Shown here piece by piece: positions 1-7,848 of a DNA stretch of 22,287 nucleotides (within the stretch, counting starts at the first letter, position 1; each line of letters starts with the position of its first letter). The translations under genes were made by a program, and so were the position numbers. Under the pieces are notes generated by a model. The model saw nothing but the letters and a program-made list of their open reading frames with translations, ran no database searches and was not told the origin of the DNA. Source of the DNA: Caldifarciminota bacterium (GTDB taxonomy: Bacteria > Hydrothermota > Tepidihabitantia > Tepidihabitantales > Tepidihabitantaceae); assembly GCA_903908785.1 (NCBI GenBank), contig CAIVTL010000251.1, positions 1-22,287 on the forward strand. Direction: 5' to 3'.

Positions 1-1320
1 GCCGGCCTCGAACTGACGATGGCTACGATGCCGCTCGACTTCGCCAACGCCTACGACTTCCGCGCCCTCGCCGACACTACCGACGGCCTGTTCATCATGG
101 GCTACAACTACCACTGGCAGGGCGGACCCGAGGCCGGGCCGGTCGCGCCGCTGACCGGCTGGCCGTACTACGGCAACCTGCAGATGACCATCGACCAATA
201 CCTGTCCCGAATCGACGATGGCCGCAAGCTCTACTTCGGCCTCCCCTACTACGGGTTCCAGTGGCCCACGCAGTCAGATACTACCCACGCCTCCACCGCC
301 GGCTACGGCGAGGCACTCTCCTACGCCGAGACGCCGGCCAGGGCCCAACTCTACGGCCGCCTGTGGGACGAGGAGTCACAGACCCCGTGGTACAAGTTCA
401 ACAACGGCGGTTGGAACCAGGGTTGGTACGATGACGACACCAGCCTCCTGCTCAAGTACCAGGAGGTTCACGAGCACGACCTGCTCGGCGCCGGCATGTG
501 GGCGCTCGGCTACGACGGCGCGCGCACCGAACTCTGGGCCGCCCTGCGCGAGGCCTTCAACCGCCCGCTCGACGCCTTCGCCAACGGCGACTGTGAGTCA
601 TGGAGTCTCGATACGCTCGCCGTGCCGACTGACACGTCGCCCAACGCGGCCGGCTGGTACGAAGGCAGAAAGGCGAAGTACTACCGCGAAACGGTAACGG
701 TCCATTCCGGGACCTCAAGCATCCGCCACATCCCCGACTCGCTCGGCTTCGATTGGCCGGTAACGTCGGTCCTGTTCCAGGACCTCGCGGTCCTGCCCGA
801 CACCCGCTACCAATTCACCGGTTGGTCGTACAAGAACGAAGGCAGAGCCAACCGCGTGAAACTCATCGTCCAGTGGTACGACTCGACCCACCAACTGCTC
901 GGCAGCGCCGCCTCGGCCGAACTGGTGGCCGACAGCGCCGGCTGGCGGCGGCTGACCACCGGTGGCGTGGTCGCGCCGCCTCGTGGCGCATTCGCCCGTC
1001 TTTGCCTTTCGATGGAAGGCCACGGCGGCGACGACCTTTGGGACGACCTGGCCTTCAGCACCAGCAGCGCTATCGCCGAGGAAACGATGAACGAGGAACG
1101 AGGAACGATGAACTCTAGTCCGACCATCGTCCGCGGCGTCCTGTTCATGGAAGCGAGAGGCGAGAAGCGAGAGGCGAAAGGAGAGTTGCTGGACGTCTCG
1201 GGGCGCAAGGTGCTCGACCTGCGCCCCGGCGCGAACGACGTCTCCCACCTCGCCCCCGGCGTGCACTTCGTGCGCGGTCTGGAGCCGGGCTTCATTGCCC
1301 GCGTCGTGATTGCGCGCTAG
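1..1320 (+). CDS. GH18 chitinase-like secreted hydrolase with C-terminal sorting domain, 5' truncated
   Basis: The reading frame is open from base 1, so the gene starts outside the window; the ATG at 19 is internal. The first ~180 residues look like the C-terminal half of a glycoside hydrolase family 18 barrel: a GLFIMGYNYHW strand (compare the family's M.YDYH), KLYFGLPYYGFQW (compare GlPyYGr.W) and a final GAGMWALGYDG strand. The catalytic DxxDxDxE strand would lie upstream and cannot be seen. A ~150-residue beta-sandwich follows, beginning FANGDCESW and ending DDLWDDLAFS, probably a carbohydrate-binding-like module. The tail carries TIVRGVLFM, LLDVSGRKVLDL and LAPGVHFVR, a Por/T9SS-like sorting module. 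The likely role is extracellular hydrolysis of a beta-linked glycan. The substrate cannot be read from this portion. Confidence 0.8.
   Translation, partial: AGLELTMATMPLDFANAYDFRALADTTDGLFIMGYNYHWQGGPEAGPVAPLTGWPYYGNLQMTIDQYLSRIDDGRKLYFGLPYYGFQWPTQSDTTHASTAGYGEALSYAETPARAQLYGRLWDEESQTPWYKFNNGGWNQGWYDDDTSLLLKYQEVHEHDLLGAGMWALGYDGARTELWAALREAFNRPLDAFANGDCESWSLDTLAVPTDTSPNAAGWYEGRKAKYYRETVTVHSGTSSIRHIPDSLGFDWPVTSVLFQDLAVLPDTRYQFTGWSYKNEGRANRVKLIVQWYDSTHQLLGSAASAELVADSAGWRRLTTGGVVAPPRGAFARLCLSMEGHGGDDLWDDLAFSTSSAIAEETMNEERGTMNSSPTIVRGVLFMEARGEKREAKGELLDVSGRKVLDLRPGANDVSHLAPGVHFVRGLEPGFIARVVIAR
1083..1110. repeat. Degenerate heptamer array, unit AACGAKG x4
   Basis: Four units of 7 bp (aacgatg, aacgagg, aacgagg, aacgatg) lie in the linker just before the TIVRGVL strand of the GH18 gene's sorting tail. 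The array is translated as part of the protein. Confidence 0.8.
1150..1177. repeat. Degenerate heptamer array, unit GARGCGA x4
   Basis: Four units of 7 bp (gaagcga, gaggcga, gaagcga, gaggcga) encode the charged loop between TIVRGVLFM and ELLDVSGRK in the GH18 gene. The same unit family recurs at 4072-4106. Confidence 0.85.
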
Positions 1321-1323
1321 AAT
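1295..1323 (+). promoter_or_regulatory. Candidate leaderless promoter for the 1330 C25 peptidase
   Basis: A -35-like TTGCCC (1295-1300), a 17-base spacer and a -10-like TAGAAT (1318-1323) are followed by six bases and then the GTG at 1330. A transcript initiated at the normal distance would start on, or within a base or so of, the GTG. No Shine-Dalgarno sequence is visible. The -10 overlaps the TAG stop of the preceding gene. The gene at 14936 has the same arrangement. Confidence 0.5.
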
Positions 1324-1329
1324 ATCGTC

Positions 1330-2751
1330 GTGCTCCGCCTGAGCTGCCTGCTGCTCGCCGCGCTCGCCCCGTTCGCAGCAGCGCAGTACGACCATCTGAC
1401 AATTGTGCCGGATTCGCTGATGCCCGCGCTCGCGCCGGTCTGCGCGCGCGTCGAGTCGCGCGGGCTCACCGACACGACCGTGTCGGTTTCGGATGTGCTC
1501 GCGTCATCATCAGGGCGCGACGACCAGGAGAAGTTCCGCAACTTCATCAAGCAGGCCTACTCAGAATGGGGCGTGACCTACGTCCTGCTGGCCGGGGACA
1601 ATGAGCAGATTCCCTGCCGTCTCTGCTGGGTCGAACTCACGCCGCAGTACAAGGACTCGATACCGACCGAGCTTTACTACTCGGCACTCGACGGCGACTG
1701 GGACGGTGACGGTGACGGCCGGTTCGGCGAGGCGGAGGACTCGGTTGACCTGATTCCCGATGTCCTGCTCGGGCGTTTGCCCCTCGCGACGCCTGCCGAG
1801 ATGCAGGCGTTCACCGACCGCTTTCTCGTCTACACCGGCGACTCGACCAAGCCATATCTTGAGAACGCGCTCTTCGCCGGGTTCGACATCAATGCCCAGT
1901 ACCGCGAGGAGGACAACTGCGAACTCCTCGACTCCCTGCTGCGTCCGCCATCGGTCCGGTCGTTCAAGGTCTACGACAGCCACTCCGGCAACCACGAAGA
2001 CTCGGTCAAGCTGCTGCTCAACCGGGGCATGAACATATGGCTTCAGTACGACCACTGCGCCTACAACACGATGGGCTGCGGCTGGCTGAACCACAACTGG
2101 TTCCTCTTGTGGAGCGAACTCGACGATATGACCAACGCGCCGGACTACACCATCAACGTGTGCGCCGGCTGCTTTCCTTCGGCGTTCGACTCCAGCTACT
2201 GTGTCGCCGAGGTACTGCTGACCGCGCCCGCCGGCGGCTGCGTCGCGACGTTCGGCAGCACGCGTCTCACGTGGGGCACGGACCCGGACCCGTTCCGCAC
2301 CGGCACGCACTTCTACTGCGAGAAAACGCTGGAGGGTTTCTGGCAAGGACCGGGCAATGGTTCGTTTGCCGGGCTAGCTGCCGGTCAGGCTCAAGCCGCG
2401 CCGCTGGTGCCGGAGAACGTCGTCTGGCGCTGGTGCCACTACGAATTCATGCTCTCGGGCGAACCGACGATGCCGGTCTGGGTTCTAGGCGGGACCGGGG
2501 CTGAGGAACGCATGACGCTCGACGCCAAACGCCCAACGCCAGGCCCCACCATCGTCCGCGGAGTCATCAATCTGCAATCTGCAGCCTGCAATCTGAAATC
2601 TGAAATCGCCCTGCTCGACATCTCCGGCCGCAAGGTGCTTGACCTACATCCCGGACCGAACGACGTGAGCCTGTTGCCGTCGGGTGTCTACTTCCTCGGT
2701 TCCGCAGTGGGCCCCGAGCACCGGCCCGGGAAGATTGTCATCCAGCACTAA
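1330..2751 (+). CDS. Secreted C25 (gingipain-type) cysteine peptidase with sorting domain
   Basis: The GTG at 1330 begins a clear signal peptide (LRLSCLLLAALAPFAAAQ) nine bases after the upstream stop. The mature protein starts almost directly with the C25 catalytic fold: VTYVLLAGDNEQIP, an acidic Ca-type segment DGDWDGDGDGRFGE followed by DVLLGRLPLAT, a candidate catalytic His242 in WLQYDHCAYN, candidate catalytic Cys278 in INVCAGCFPSAFDS, and the family's closing MLSGEPTMPVW strand. The His-Cys spacing of 36 residues is close to that of gingipains. The usual C25 propeptide is absent, and the context around the His is YDHC rather than the usual GHG, so activity is not certain. The tail has TIVRGVINL, LLDISGRKVLDL and a PSGVYFL strand, so it is probably exported and anchored or released by a type IX-like route. 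No secretion machinery is encoded here. Confidence 0.82.
   Translation: MLRLSCLLLAALAPFAAAQYDHLTIVPDSLMPALAPVCARVESRGLTDTTVSVSDVLASSSGRDDQEKFRNFIKQAYSEWGVTYVLLAGDNEQIPCRLCWVELTPQYKDSIPTELYYSALDGDWDGDGDGRFGEAEDSVDLIPDVLLGRLPLATPAEMQAFTDRFLVYTGDSTKPYLENALFAGFDINAQYREEDNCELLDSLLRPPSVRSFKVYDSHSGNHEDSVKLLLNRGMNIWLQYDHCAYNTMGCGWLNHNWFLLWSELDDMTNAPDYTINVCAGCFPSAFDSSYCVAEVLLTAPAGGCVATFGSTRLTWGTDPDPFRTGTHFYCEKTLEGFWQGPGNGSFAGLAAGQAQAAPLVPENVVWRWCHYEFMLSGEPTMPVWVLGGTGAEERMTLDAKRPTPGPTIVRGVINLQSAACNLKSEIALLDISGRKVLDLHPGPNDVSLLPSGVYFLGSAVGPEHRPGKIVIQH
2522..2542. repeat. Degenerate heptamer array, unit ACGCCNN x3
   Basis: Three units (acgccaa, acgccca, acgccag) lie in the linker before the TIVRGVI strand of the 1330 peptidase gene. 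Confidence 0.65.
2569..2610. repeat. Degenerate heptamer array, unit AATCTGM x6
   Basis: Six units (aatctgc twice, agcctgc, aatctga twice, aatcgcc) occupy the loop between TIVRGVI and LLDISGRK in the 1330 peptidase gene. The unit sequence is unlike that of the neighbouring genes although the position is the same. Confidence 0.85.
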
Positions 2752-2811
2752 ATGGTCGAACGTCGCCTGCCACTCACAGCAGTGTCCTGTCAGGAAGAGG
2801 GAGAAAAGAAC

Positions 2812-4251
2812 ATGGATTGTGCTCATCGGTTGAAGCCGCTAGGCCTGGTTCTTCTTGCGGCGCTGGTCTTTGCCATGCCCGGTCGTGCCCAGAGGTCATG
2901 GCAGCATACGTTCGGTGGAGCCGACTATGACTTCGGGACCTGCGCCCGACAGACGTCGGACGACGGCTTCATCGTAGCCGGGAGTTGGTGGTCGGGCGTA
3001 CCCAGCTCCGCCGTCTGCCTTATCAAGACCGACGCTGCCGGCAATGACACGTGGGGGTACTCCTACACCCTCGCCAACAGCGACCTCGAGGGCAATTCAG
3101 TATGCGAGACACCGGACGGTCGCTATGTCGTTGCCGGCACCATGTGGGACAACTCTACCTACTCCTGCAACGCCCTGCTCTACAAGTTCGACCACGACGG
3201 GAACTCGACTCGCTGGCTAGCCATGGGCGGCGACAGCCTCGACTACTTCAACTGCGTCCGGGTAGCCCGTGACGGCAACTACATCATCGCCGGGCAGAGC
3301 CAGTTCCCCGGCTCGAACTGGAAGGTGTGGCTCGTCAAGACCGATACCGCGTTCGGCGTGCTCTGGGAACATCTCATCGGCGACTTCTGGGGTCAGTCCG
3401 TGGGCAACGACGTCTGGCCTGACGACGACGGCGGCTATTCCATCGCCGCGACCACGACGCTCGAAAGTTCGGTGATGAGCGACGTCTATGTCATCAAGAC
3501 CGACGCGAGCGGCGACACCACATGGTCGCGCCGGTACGGGGCGCCGGACCGGGACTATGGCTACTCGATTCAGCAGACCAGCGACCACGGGTATGTTGTC
3601 GCCGGCGGCAGTCAGGTGTATCAGGAGGGCGAGGACGTCTATCTTGTAAGGACCAATTCCAGCGGCGACACGCTCTGGACCCGGGTCTACGGCGGCAGCG
3701 ACGACCAGGAAGGGCGCAGCGTCCGCCAGGCTCCTGACGGCGGGTTCATCATCGCTGGTTGGACTGAGAGCGGCGCGGGTGGTAAGGATGTGTACCTCGT
3801 CAAGACCGATGCCAACGGCAACCGGCAGTGGGAACGGACTTTCGGCGGCGCGAATGACGACCTGGCATCCTCGGTCGAGCCGACCCGTGACGGCGGCTAC
3901 ATCGTCGCCGGCACGACAAGCTCCTTCGGCGCCGGCGCGGCCGACGTGTGGCTGATAAGAACCGACGCCAGCGGCAATATCGGCATTGACGAGCAACGCC
4001 GTACCCCCGGTCTCTTTCCGCATGCCGCGGCGACGACGTCGACCATCGTCCGCGGTGTGCTCCTCCTGCAAGAAACGAGAGGCGAGAAGCGAGATTCGAG
4101 ATGCGAACTGCTGGACATCACGGGCAGGAAGGCGCTCGACCTGCGCCCCGGCGCGAACGATGTGAGCCGCCTCGCGCCCGGGGTCTACTACATCGTGACG
4201 GGGCCCAACAGCGGGCGTGCCCAGAAAATTATCAAGACCGGAAGGGAATAG
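2812..4251 (+). CDS. Secreted propeller-like repeat protein with sorting domain
   Basis: I chose the ATG at 2812 over the upstream in-frame start at 2752. It follows a purine-rich Shine-Dalgarno (aggaagagggag) and opens directly into a signal peptide (KPLGLVLLAALVFAMPGRAQ). The mature part is about seven repeats of 50-60 residues with the pattern W...FGG..DD.G.SV..T.DGGYIVAG.T.S.G.G..DVYL[VI][KR]TDA.G, which most likely fold as blades of a beta-propeller. No catalytic residues are evident. The tail carries TIVRGVLLL, LLDITGRKALDL and LAPGVYYIV. The protein is probably a surface or secreted binding protein; its ligand is unknown. The stop lies three bases before the next gene, suggesting co-transcription. 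Confidence 0.8.
   Translation: MDCAHRLKPLGLVLLAALVFAMPGRAQRSWQHTFGGADYDFGTCARQTSDDGFIVAGSWWSGVPSSAVCLIKTDAAGNDTWGYSYTLANSDLEGNSVCETPDGRYVVAGTMWDNSTYSCNALLYKFDHDGNSTRWLAMGGDSLDYFNCVRVARDGNYIIAGQSQFPGSNWKVWLVKTDTAFGVLWEHLIGDFWGQSVGNDVWPDDDGGYSIAATTTLESSVMSDVYVIKTDASGDTTWSRRYGAPDRDYGYSIQQTSDHGYVVAGGSQVYQEGEDVYLVRTNSSGDTLWTRVYGGSDDQEGRSVRQAPDGGFIIAGWTESGAGGKDVYLVKTDANGNRQWERTFGGANDDLASSVEPTRDGGYIVAGTTSSFGAGAADVWLIRTDASGNIGIDEQRRTPGLFPHAAATTSTIVRGVLLLQETRGEKRDSRCELLDITGRKALDLRPGANDVSRLAPGVYYIVTGPNSGRAQKIIKTGRE
4072..4106. repeat. Degenerate heptamer array, unit GANNCGA x5
   Basis: Five units (gaaacga, gaggcga, gaagcga, gattcga, gatgcga) sit in the first loop of the sorting tail of the 2812 gene. 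They belong to the same unit family as the array at 1150-1177. Confidence 0.85.
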
Positions 4252-4254
4252 GAG

Positions 4255-4884
4255 ATGTTCAGGACATTCGGTGCAATCCTCGCGGCGGCCGCACTCGCCG
4301 CTGCAGCGACAGTGAGCGGAGAGCTGGTCTTCGACCGCGGCCAACTGACGCTCAAGCAGATGGACGGACTGACGACCGTTTCCCTGGGCCGGTACGTGAG
4401 CACGTGGGAAACCTGCGCGCCGTCGCTGCCGATTGCGGTCGCGCAACTGGTGGTGCCGCAGGACATGAAGGTCGTGGCCGTCCGGCTCGACGCCGTGGAA
4501 GCCGAGACCATACCCGGTACGTTCGACGTCTACCCGGTACAACCGCCGCGGCCTCTCTCCGACCCCGGCCCGTCTGCATTCGTGCCGCCCGACCCGAAGT
4601 ACTACGGTTCCGTCTACCCGGCGGAAGTCGCGATGACTGGCCACCAGGGCTCGATGTTCGGCTACAACATCGCCAGTGTCTTCATTGCGCCGGTGCAGTA
4701 CAACGGCTCCGACAAGTCGCTGGTCATCCACCCGCGCGTCCGGTTCACCATCGAACTCGAACCGGCCGACCTCGGCTACCTGCGGCCGGGCAACCGCAGT
4801 GCCGAGGCCCGCCGCCGCGTCGAGGCACAGGTTGCGGGCATCGTGCTCAACCCGCAGGATGTGGCTGCCTGCGCGCCGCGCTGA
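4255..4884 (+). CDS. Small secreted protein resembling a free-standing C25 peptidase propeptide
   Basis: The ATG at 4255 has a good Shine-Dalgarno (aggag) overlapping the previous gene's stop and starts a signal peptide (MFRTFGAILAAAALAAAATVS). The ~190-residue mature part reads like the N-terminal prodomain of gingipain-type proteases: VSLGRYVSTWETCAPSLP, then PIAVAQLVVPQDMKVVAVRL, a GTFDVYPVQPPRPLSD segment, PAEVAMTGHQGSMFGYNIAS, and a strand of the V.FTIEL type near residue 160. It ends at a TGA with no catalytic domain. The next gene, 180 bases on and in the same frame, is a C25 catalytic domain without a prodomain. It could therefore be a separately encoded inhibitor or folding helper for that protease, or the remnant of a split gene. 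A Shine-Dalgarno for both genes and a candidate promoter between them favour the former. Confidence 0.62.
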   Translation: MFRTFGAILAAAALAAAATVSGELVFDRGQLTLKQMDGLTTVSLGRYVSTWETCAPSLPIAVAQLVVPQDMKVVAVRLDAVEAETIPGTFDVYPVQPPRPLSDPGPSAFVPPDPKYYGSVYPAEVAMTGHQGSMFGYNIASVFIAPVQYNGSDKSLVIHPRVRFTIELEPADLGYLRPGNRSAEARRRVEAQVAGIVLNPQDVAACAPR

Positions 4885-4947
4885 GCGGCCAGCCGTTCGC
4901 GTGGTCGTGGTCGGAAAATAGACCCGTAGCCACGGGGCCGCTTCGGC

Positions 4948-4976
4948 TTGACTCCGGGCTAATCTGGAGGCACAAT
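4948..4976 (+). promoter_or_regulatory. Candidate promoter for the 5065 C25 peptidase
   Basis: TTGACT (4948-4953), a 17-base spacer and CACAAT (4971-4976) resemble a sigma-70-type promoter. They lie in the 180-base gap between the propeptide-like gene and the protease gene and would give a leader of about 80 bases. The same -10 variant, CACAAT, is used by the candidate promoter at 7797. Confidence 0.4.
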
Positions 4977-5064
4977 CCTGCATCGCCAGAACCGACCCGC
5001 CCGGGGCCGGGAACGCCTCACCCGCAGCAGGCAGGTCCGCAGCTATTGACCACGAGGAGATAGA

Positions 5065-7584
5065 ATGAGTTTACTGTTGATGCTTGTCAGTATCGGCGCA
5101 CAGCCGTTGCAGCCGATTCCTTACTTTGACCCGGCCGGACGGCAGCCGTCGTCCTATGCCGACTATGTCGCGACCCAGACCGACGAGCCGTTCCAGGCCA
5201 AAGTCGTCTGTCGCAGCATCGCTGATGGGAAGTACGACAAGCTGGTGCTGGTGCTCGTCAACAGCACGCTCTACGCCAACCTCACGCCCCAGTTCGCAAC
5301 ATGGCTCTCGGACATGGCGACCGACGGGTTTACGGTCAAGGTCGTCGCGACTTCAGGCGGCCGGGCAGCCAACCTGCGAGCGGTACTGCAAGCCCATCGC
5401 GATTCGGGCCTCGTGGCCGGCGTGCTGGTCGGGGATTTGCCCGCAGCCTGGTGGGAAGACAGCGATTACGGCGAGGACTACCCGATTGACCTCTTCTTTT
5501 CCGACCTCGACGGCACGTTTTCGGACGCGGACGGCGACGGGATGTACGACACCCACTCGGGCAACGCCGCGCCCGACATCGCGCTCGGTCGGCTGGACGC
5601 TTCGCGCCTGACCTATGCCGGCGAGGAACAACTGGTCGCGGCCTACCTCGACCGGAACCACCGCTACCGCACCGGCCAGCTTACGTTTCCCAATCGCGGC
5701 CTGTTCTACAATGAAATCGACTGGTATGGAGGCGACTTCGGCATGGGCAACCTCTACACCAACGTCACGGTGTTCAACGACGAGAACACCACCACCGCCG
5801 CCCACTACAAGAGCCAGTTGAAGCTGGGCTACGAGTTCGTATGTCTCGCCTCCCATTCCTCGCCGTGGGTGCACTCGTTCTTCCTGGCCGGCAGCCAGTT
5901 CGGCGCCGGGTCCTTCTTCAACTTCGAGGTGCCCGCGCTCGAACCCAATGCCGCGTTCTACTTCATCAACGGCTGCATGTGCGCCCGGTACACGGAGAAG
6001 GACTGCATGTGCAACTGGGACCTGTTCGCCCAGCCGTGCGGACTCGAGGTGATGGCGTCAACCCAGTTGATGTACGGGCTGAGCGACGTCTCGGAAGTAT
6101 TCACCGCGCTCGCGAACGACTCGACCTTCGGCGCCGCGTTCCTGACCTGGCACCGCTCGAACTACTCGATGTTCTCGGGCACCTGCCTGCTCGGCGACCC
6201 GACCATGCGCATGGTTCACACCACGCCGCAGTCCGTGCGCGTCGACCCACTCCACTATCAGCCGGCTGCCCGGCTCGACTGGACCGAGTACGCGGTGGAC
6301 AACTCGAACTTCGTCAACGGCAACCCGGCCATCGGCTGCTCGCAGGGCCATATCCGGCTGGTCTTCGACTCCGGCCGGATTGTCCGGGCCGACAACTACT
6401 TCTCCTCGTTCGACGGCTCGGCGTTCACCCGGCCCGAGTCGGTCGCGTGGGAGGAATACTACGACCTGTTCCCGACCTGCTGCACCGACGCCTCAGGCCG
6501 GTTCTGGACGGTCTGGCAGAGCTTCCGCGACTACAACTCCGGGTATGAGCACTTCCAACTCTTCAGCACGTACTACTACAACAACGCCTGGTCGACAGTC
6601 CAGCGCGTGGGGCCCCAGTCCGGATTTCACGACATGCAGGCCACGGTCGCTGCCGGCTCGGACAACGTCGTCTGGTGCGCGTTCAAATCCTGGCGCAACG
6701 GCCAGGGCGACATCTGGGTCTCAAGCGAGAACAACGGCGGAGCATGGGCCACGCCCACACGCCTTACCACCGATTCGCTCGACCAGATTGACCCCTGCGT
6801 CGCGGTTGACCATGCCAATCACCCCTGGGTCTTCTGGACATCACTCACCAACGGCCGCTGGCAGGTGCACGGCCGCACCGAGAACTCGGGCTGGCAGCCG
6901 GTCTTCTGCCTTGACAGCACGGGCGACAACGGCGCGCCACGGGCAACAGTAGACACTGCCGGCCGGATCTGGGTCATCTGGCACAAATGGCAGGCGGGCC
7001 AGTCCGACATCTACTACTCATACTACAATGGCTCGACCTGGACCGCGCCCGCAGCCCTGACCGCGACCCCGACCGACGACGTCCTGCCCGGCATTTGCGC
7101 CGCGCCGGACGGAACGGTCTGGGCCTGCTGGCAGTCCAAAGCGACCGGCCCATGGGACATCTACACGTCCCAGTACACAGAGGGCTGGAGTACGCCTGAG
7201 GCTGTCACCAGCGACAGCGCCAACGACTACGACCCGGTCATCTGCTCCGACACGGCGGGCAGCATCTGGGTCGCATGGGCCTCGGACCGCCGGAACTTCT
7301 GGAACATCTACGCGGCCACGACCGCGGCCAGCGGAGTCGAGCAAACGCCGAACGCCGAAGTGCGAATGCCGAACCGCGGGGCCACCATCGTCCGCGGCGT
7401 CCTCTTCCTTCCGTCCTCACTCCTCTCTCCTCCCTCCTCCCTCCTCTCTATTGACGGCCGCAAGGTCCTCGACCTGCACCCCGGCCCGAACGACGTGAGC
7501 CGGCTTGCGCCCGGCGTCTACCTGGTCCGGGTCAGCGCACCCTCATCGCCCGGCCGAACCGAGCGCCTCGTCATTCTCCGCTAA
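5065..7584 (+). CDS. Large C25 (gingipain-type) peptidase with C-terminal propeller and sorting domain
   Basis: The ATG at 5065 follows a gaggag Shine-Dalgarno. The N-terminus (MSLLLMLVSIGAQP) is a short, weak signal peptide. Residues ~50-380 match the C25 catalytic fold: KLVLVLVNSTLY, VAGVLVGDLPAAWW, an acidic DLDGTFSDADGDGMYD loop followed by DIALGRLDAS, candidate catalytic His264 in CLASHSSPW, candidate catalytic Cys304 in FINGCMCARY, and the closing GTCLLGDPTMRMV. Residues ~440-760 form about six repeats with WV.W.S...G..DIY.S...G..W..P and D..G..WV.W motifs, a sialidase-like or propeller module probably used for binding. The tail has TIVRGVLFL, IDGRKVLDL and LAPGVYLVR. It carries no propeptide of its own; the preceding gene looks like one. 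It is probably an extracellular endopeptidase. Confidence 0.83.
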   Translation: MSLLLMLVSIGAQPLQPIPYFDPAGRQPSSYADYVATQTDEPFQAKVVCRSIADGKYDKLVLVLVNSTLYANLTPQFATWLSDMATDGFTVKVVATSGGRAANLRAVLQAHRDSGLVAGVLVGDLPAAWWEDSDYGEDYPIDLFFSDLDGTFSDADGDGMYDTHSGNAAPDIALGRLDASRLTYAGEEQLVAAYLDRNHRYRTGQLTFPNRGLFYNEIDWYGGDFGMGNLYTNVTVFNDENTTTAAHYKSQLKLGYEFVCLASHSSPWVHSFFLAGSQFGAGSFFNFEVPALEPNAAFYFINGCMCARYTEKDCMCNWDLFAQPCGLEVMASTQLMYGLSDVSEVFTALANDSTFGAAFLTWHRSNYSMFSGTCLLGDPTMRMVHTTPQSVRVDPLHYQPAARLDWTEYAVDNSNFVNGNPAIGCSQGHIRLVFDSGRIVRADNYFSSFDGSAFTRPESVAWEEYYDLFPTCCTDASGRFWTVWQSFRDYNSGYEHFQLFSTYYYNNAWSTVQRVGPQSGFHDMQATVAAGSDNVVWCAFKSWRNGQGDIWVSSENNGGAWATPTRLTTDSLDQIDPCVAVDHANHPWVFWTSLTNGRWQVHGRTENSGWQPVFCLDSTGDNGAPRATVDTAGRIWVIWHKWQAGQSDIYYSYYNGSTWTAPAALTATPTDDVLPGICAAPDGTVWACWQSKATGPWDIYTSQYTEGWSTPEAVTSDSANDYDPVICSDTAGSIWVAWASDRRNFWNIYAATTAASGVEQTPNAEVRMPNRGATIVRGVLFLPSSLLSPPSSLLSIDGRKVLDLHPGPNDVSRLAPGVYLVRVSAPSSPGRTERLVILR
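7344..7378. repeat. Degenerate heptamer array, unit AANGCCG x5
   Basis: Five units (aacgccg twice, aagtgcg, aatgccg, aaccgcg) lie in the linker immediately before TIVRGVL in the 5065 peptidase gene. Confidence 0.8.
7414..7448. repeat. Degenerate heptamer array, unit TCCTCNC x5
   Basis: Five pyrimidine-only units (tcctcac, tcctctc, tcctccc, tcctccc, tcctctc) encode the serine/leucine/proline-rich loop between TIVRGVLFL and IDGRKV in the 5065 peptidase gene. Confidence 0.85.
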
Positions 7585-7648
7585 GGCCGACCGGTCCAGC
7601 GCGAGAGGCGTTACTCTCAAACGGGCGACTGTTCGTCCGTTCGCTCCT

Positions 7649-7764
7649 CTTGGCGACCTTGGCGGTTCAACGTTCAGCTCCTGTCATTTGCCATTTCCCC
7701 TTTCCCCTTCGCCTCATGGCGGTTCAAGTCCCATCCGTTTCGTGTCTTTCGTGTTTTCGTGGCT
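7649..7764. repeat. Cluster of three short-period repeats between genes
   Basis: The 264-base gap after the 5065 gene contains two 9-bp units (cttggcgac, cttggcggt) at 7649-7666, four 7-bp units (catttgc, catttcc, cctttcc, ccttcgc) at 7685-7712 and three 9-bp units (tttcgtgtc, tttcgtgtt, ttcgtggct) at 7738-7764. No gene or clear terminator is visible in the gap. Confidence 0.65.
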
Positions 7765-7796
7765 CTCTACTTCGGCGCCCGGTGTTCCGGCCAGAC

Positions 7797-7824
7797 TTGA
7801 CATGGGCGGTTCTGCGGACACAAT
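7797..7824 (+). promoter_or_regulatory. Candidate promoter for the 7849 gene
   Basis: A consensus TTGACA (7797-7802), a 16-base spacer and CACAAT (7819-7824) lie just upstream of the gene. The predicted start near 7831 gives a short leader carrying the AAAGGAGG ribosome-binding site at 7836-7843. Confidence 0.5.
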
Positions 7825-7848
7825 CAGTAGATGTCTAAAGGAGGCGCT

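Noticed and set aside
3217..4983. 588-codon open frame on the minus strand
   Set aside because: It runs antisense to two genes with good signal peptides and ribosome-binding sites. Its translation is Arg/Ala/Val-rich with no domain pattern, as expected for the shadow of GC-rich coding DNA.
4885..5064. Riboswitch or other leader RNA before the 5065 gene
   Set aside because: I looked for cobalamin-type and c-di-GMP-type conserved boxes in this leader and could not match them; only a promoter-like sequence was supportable.
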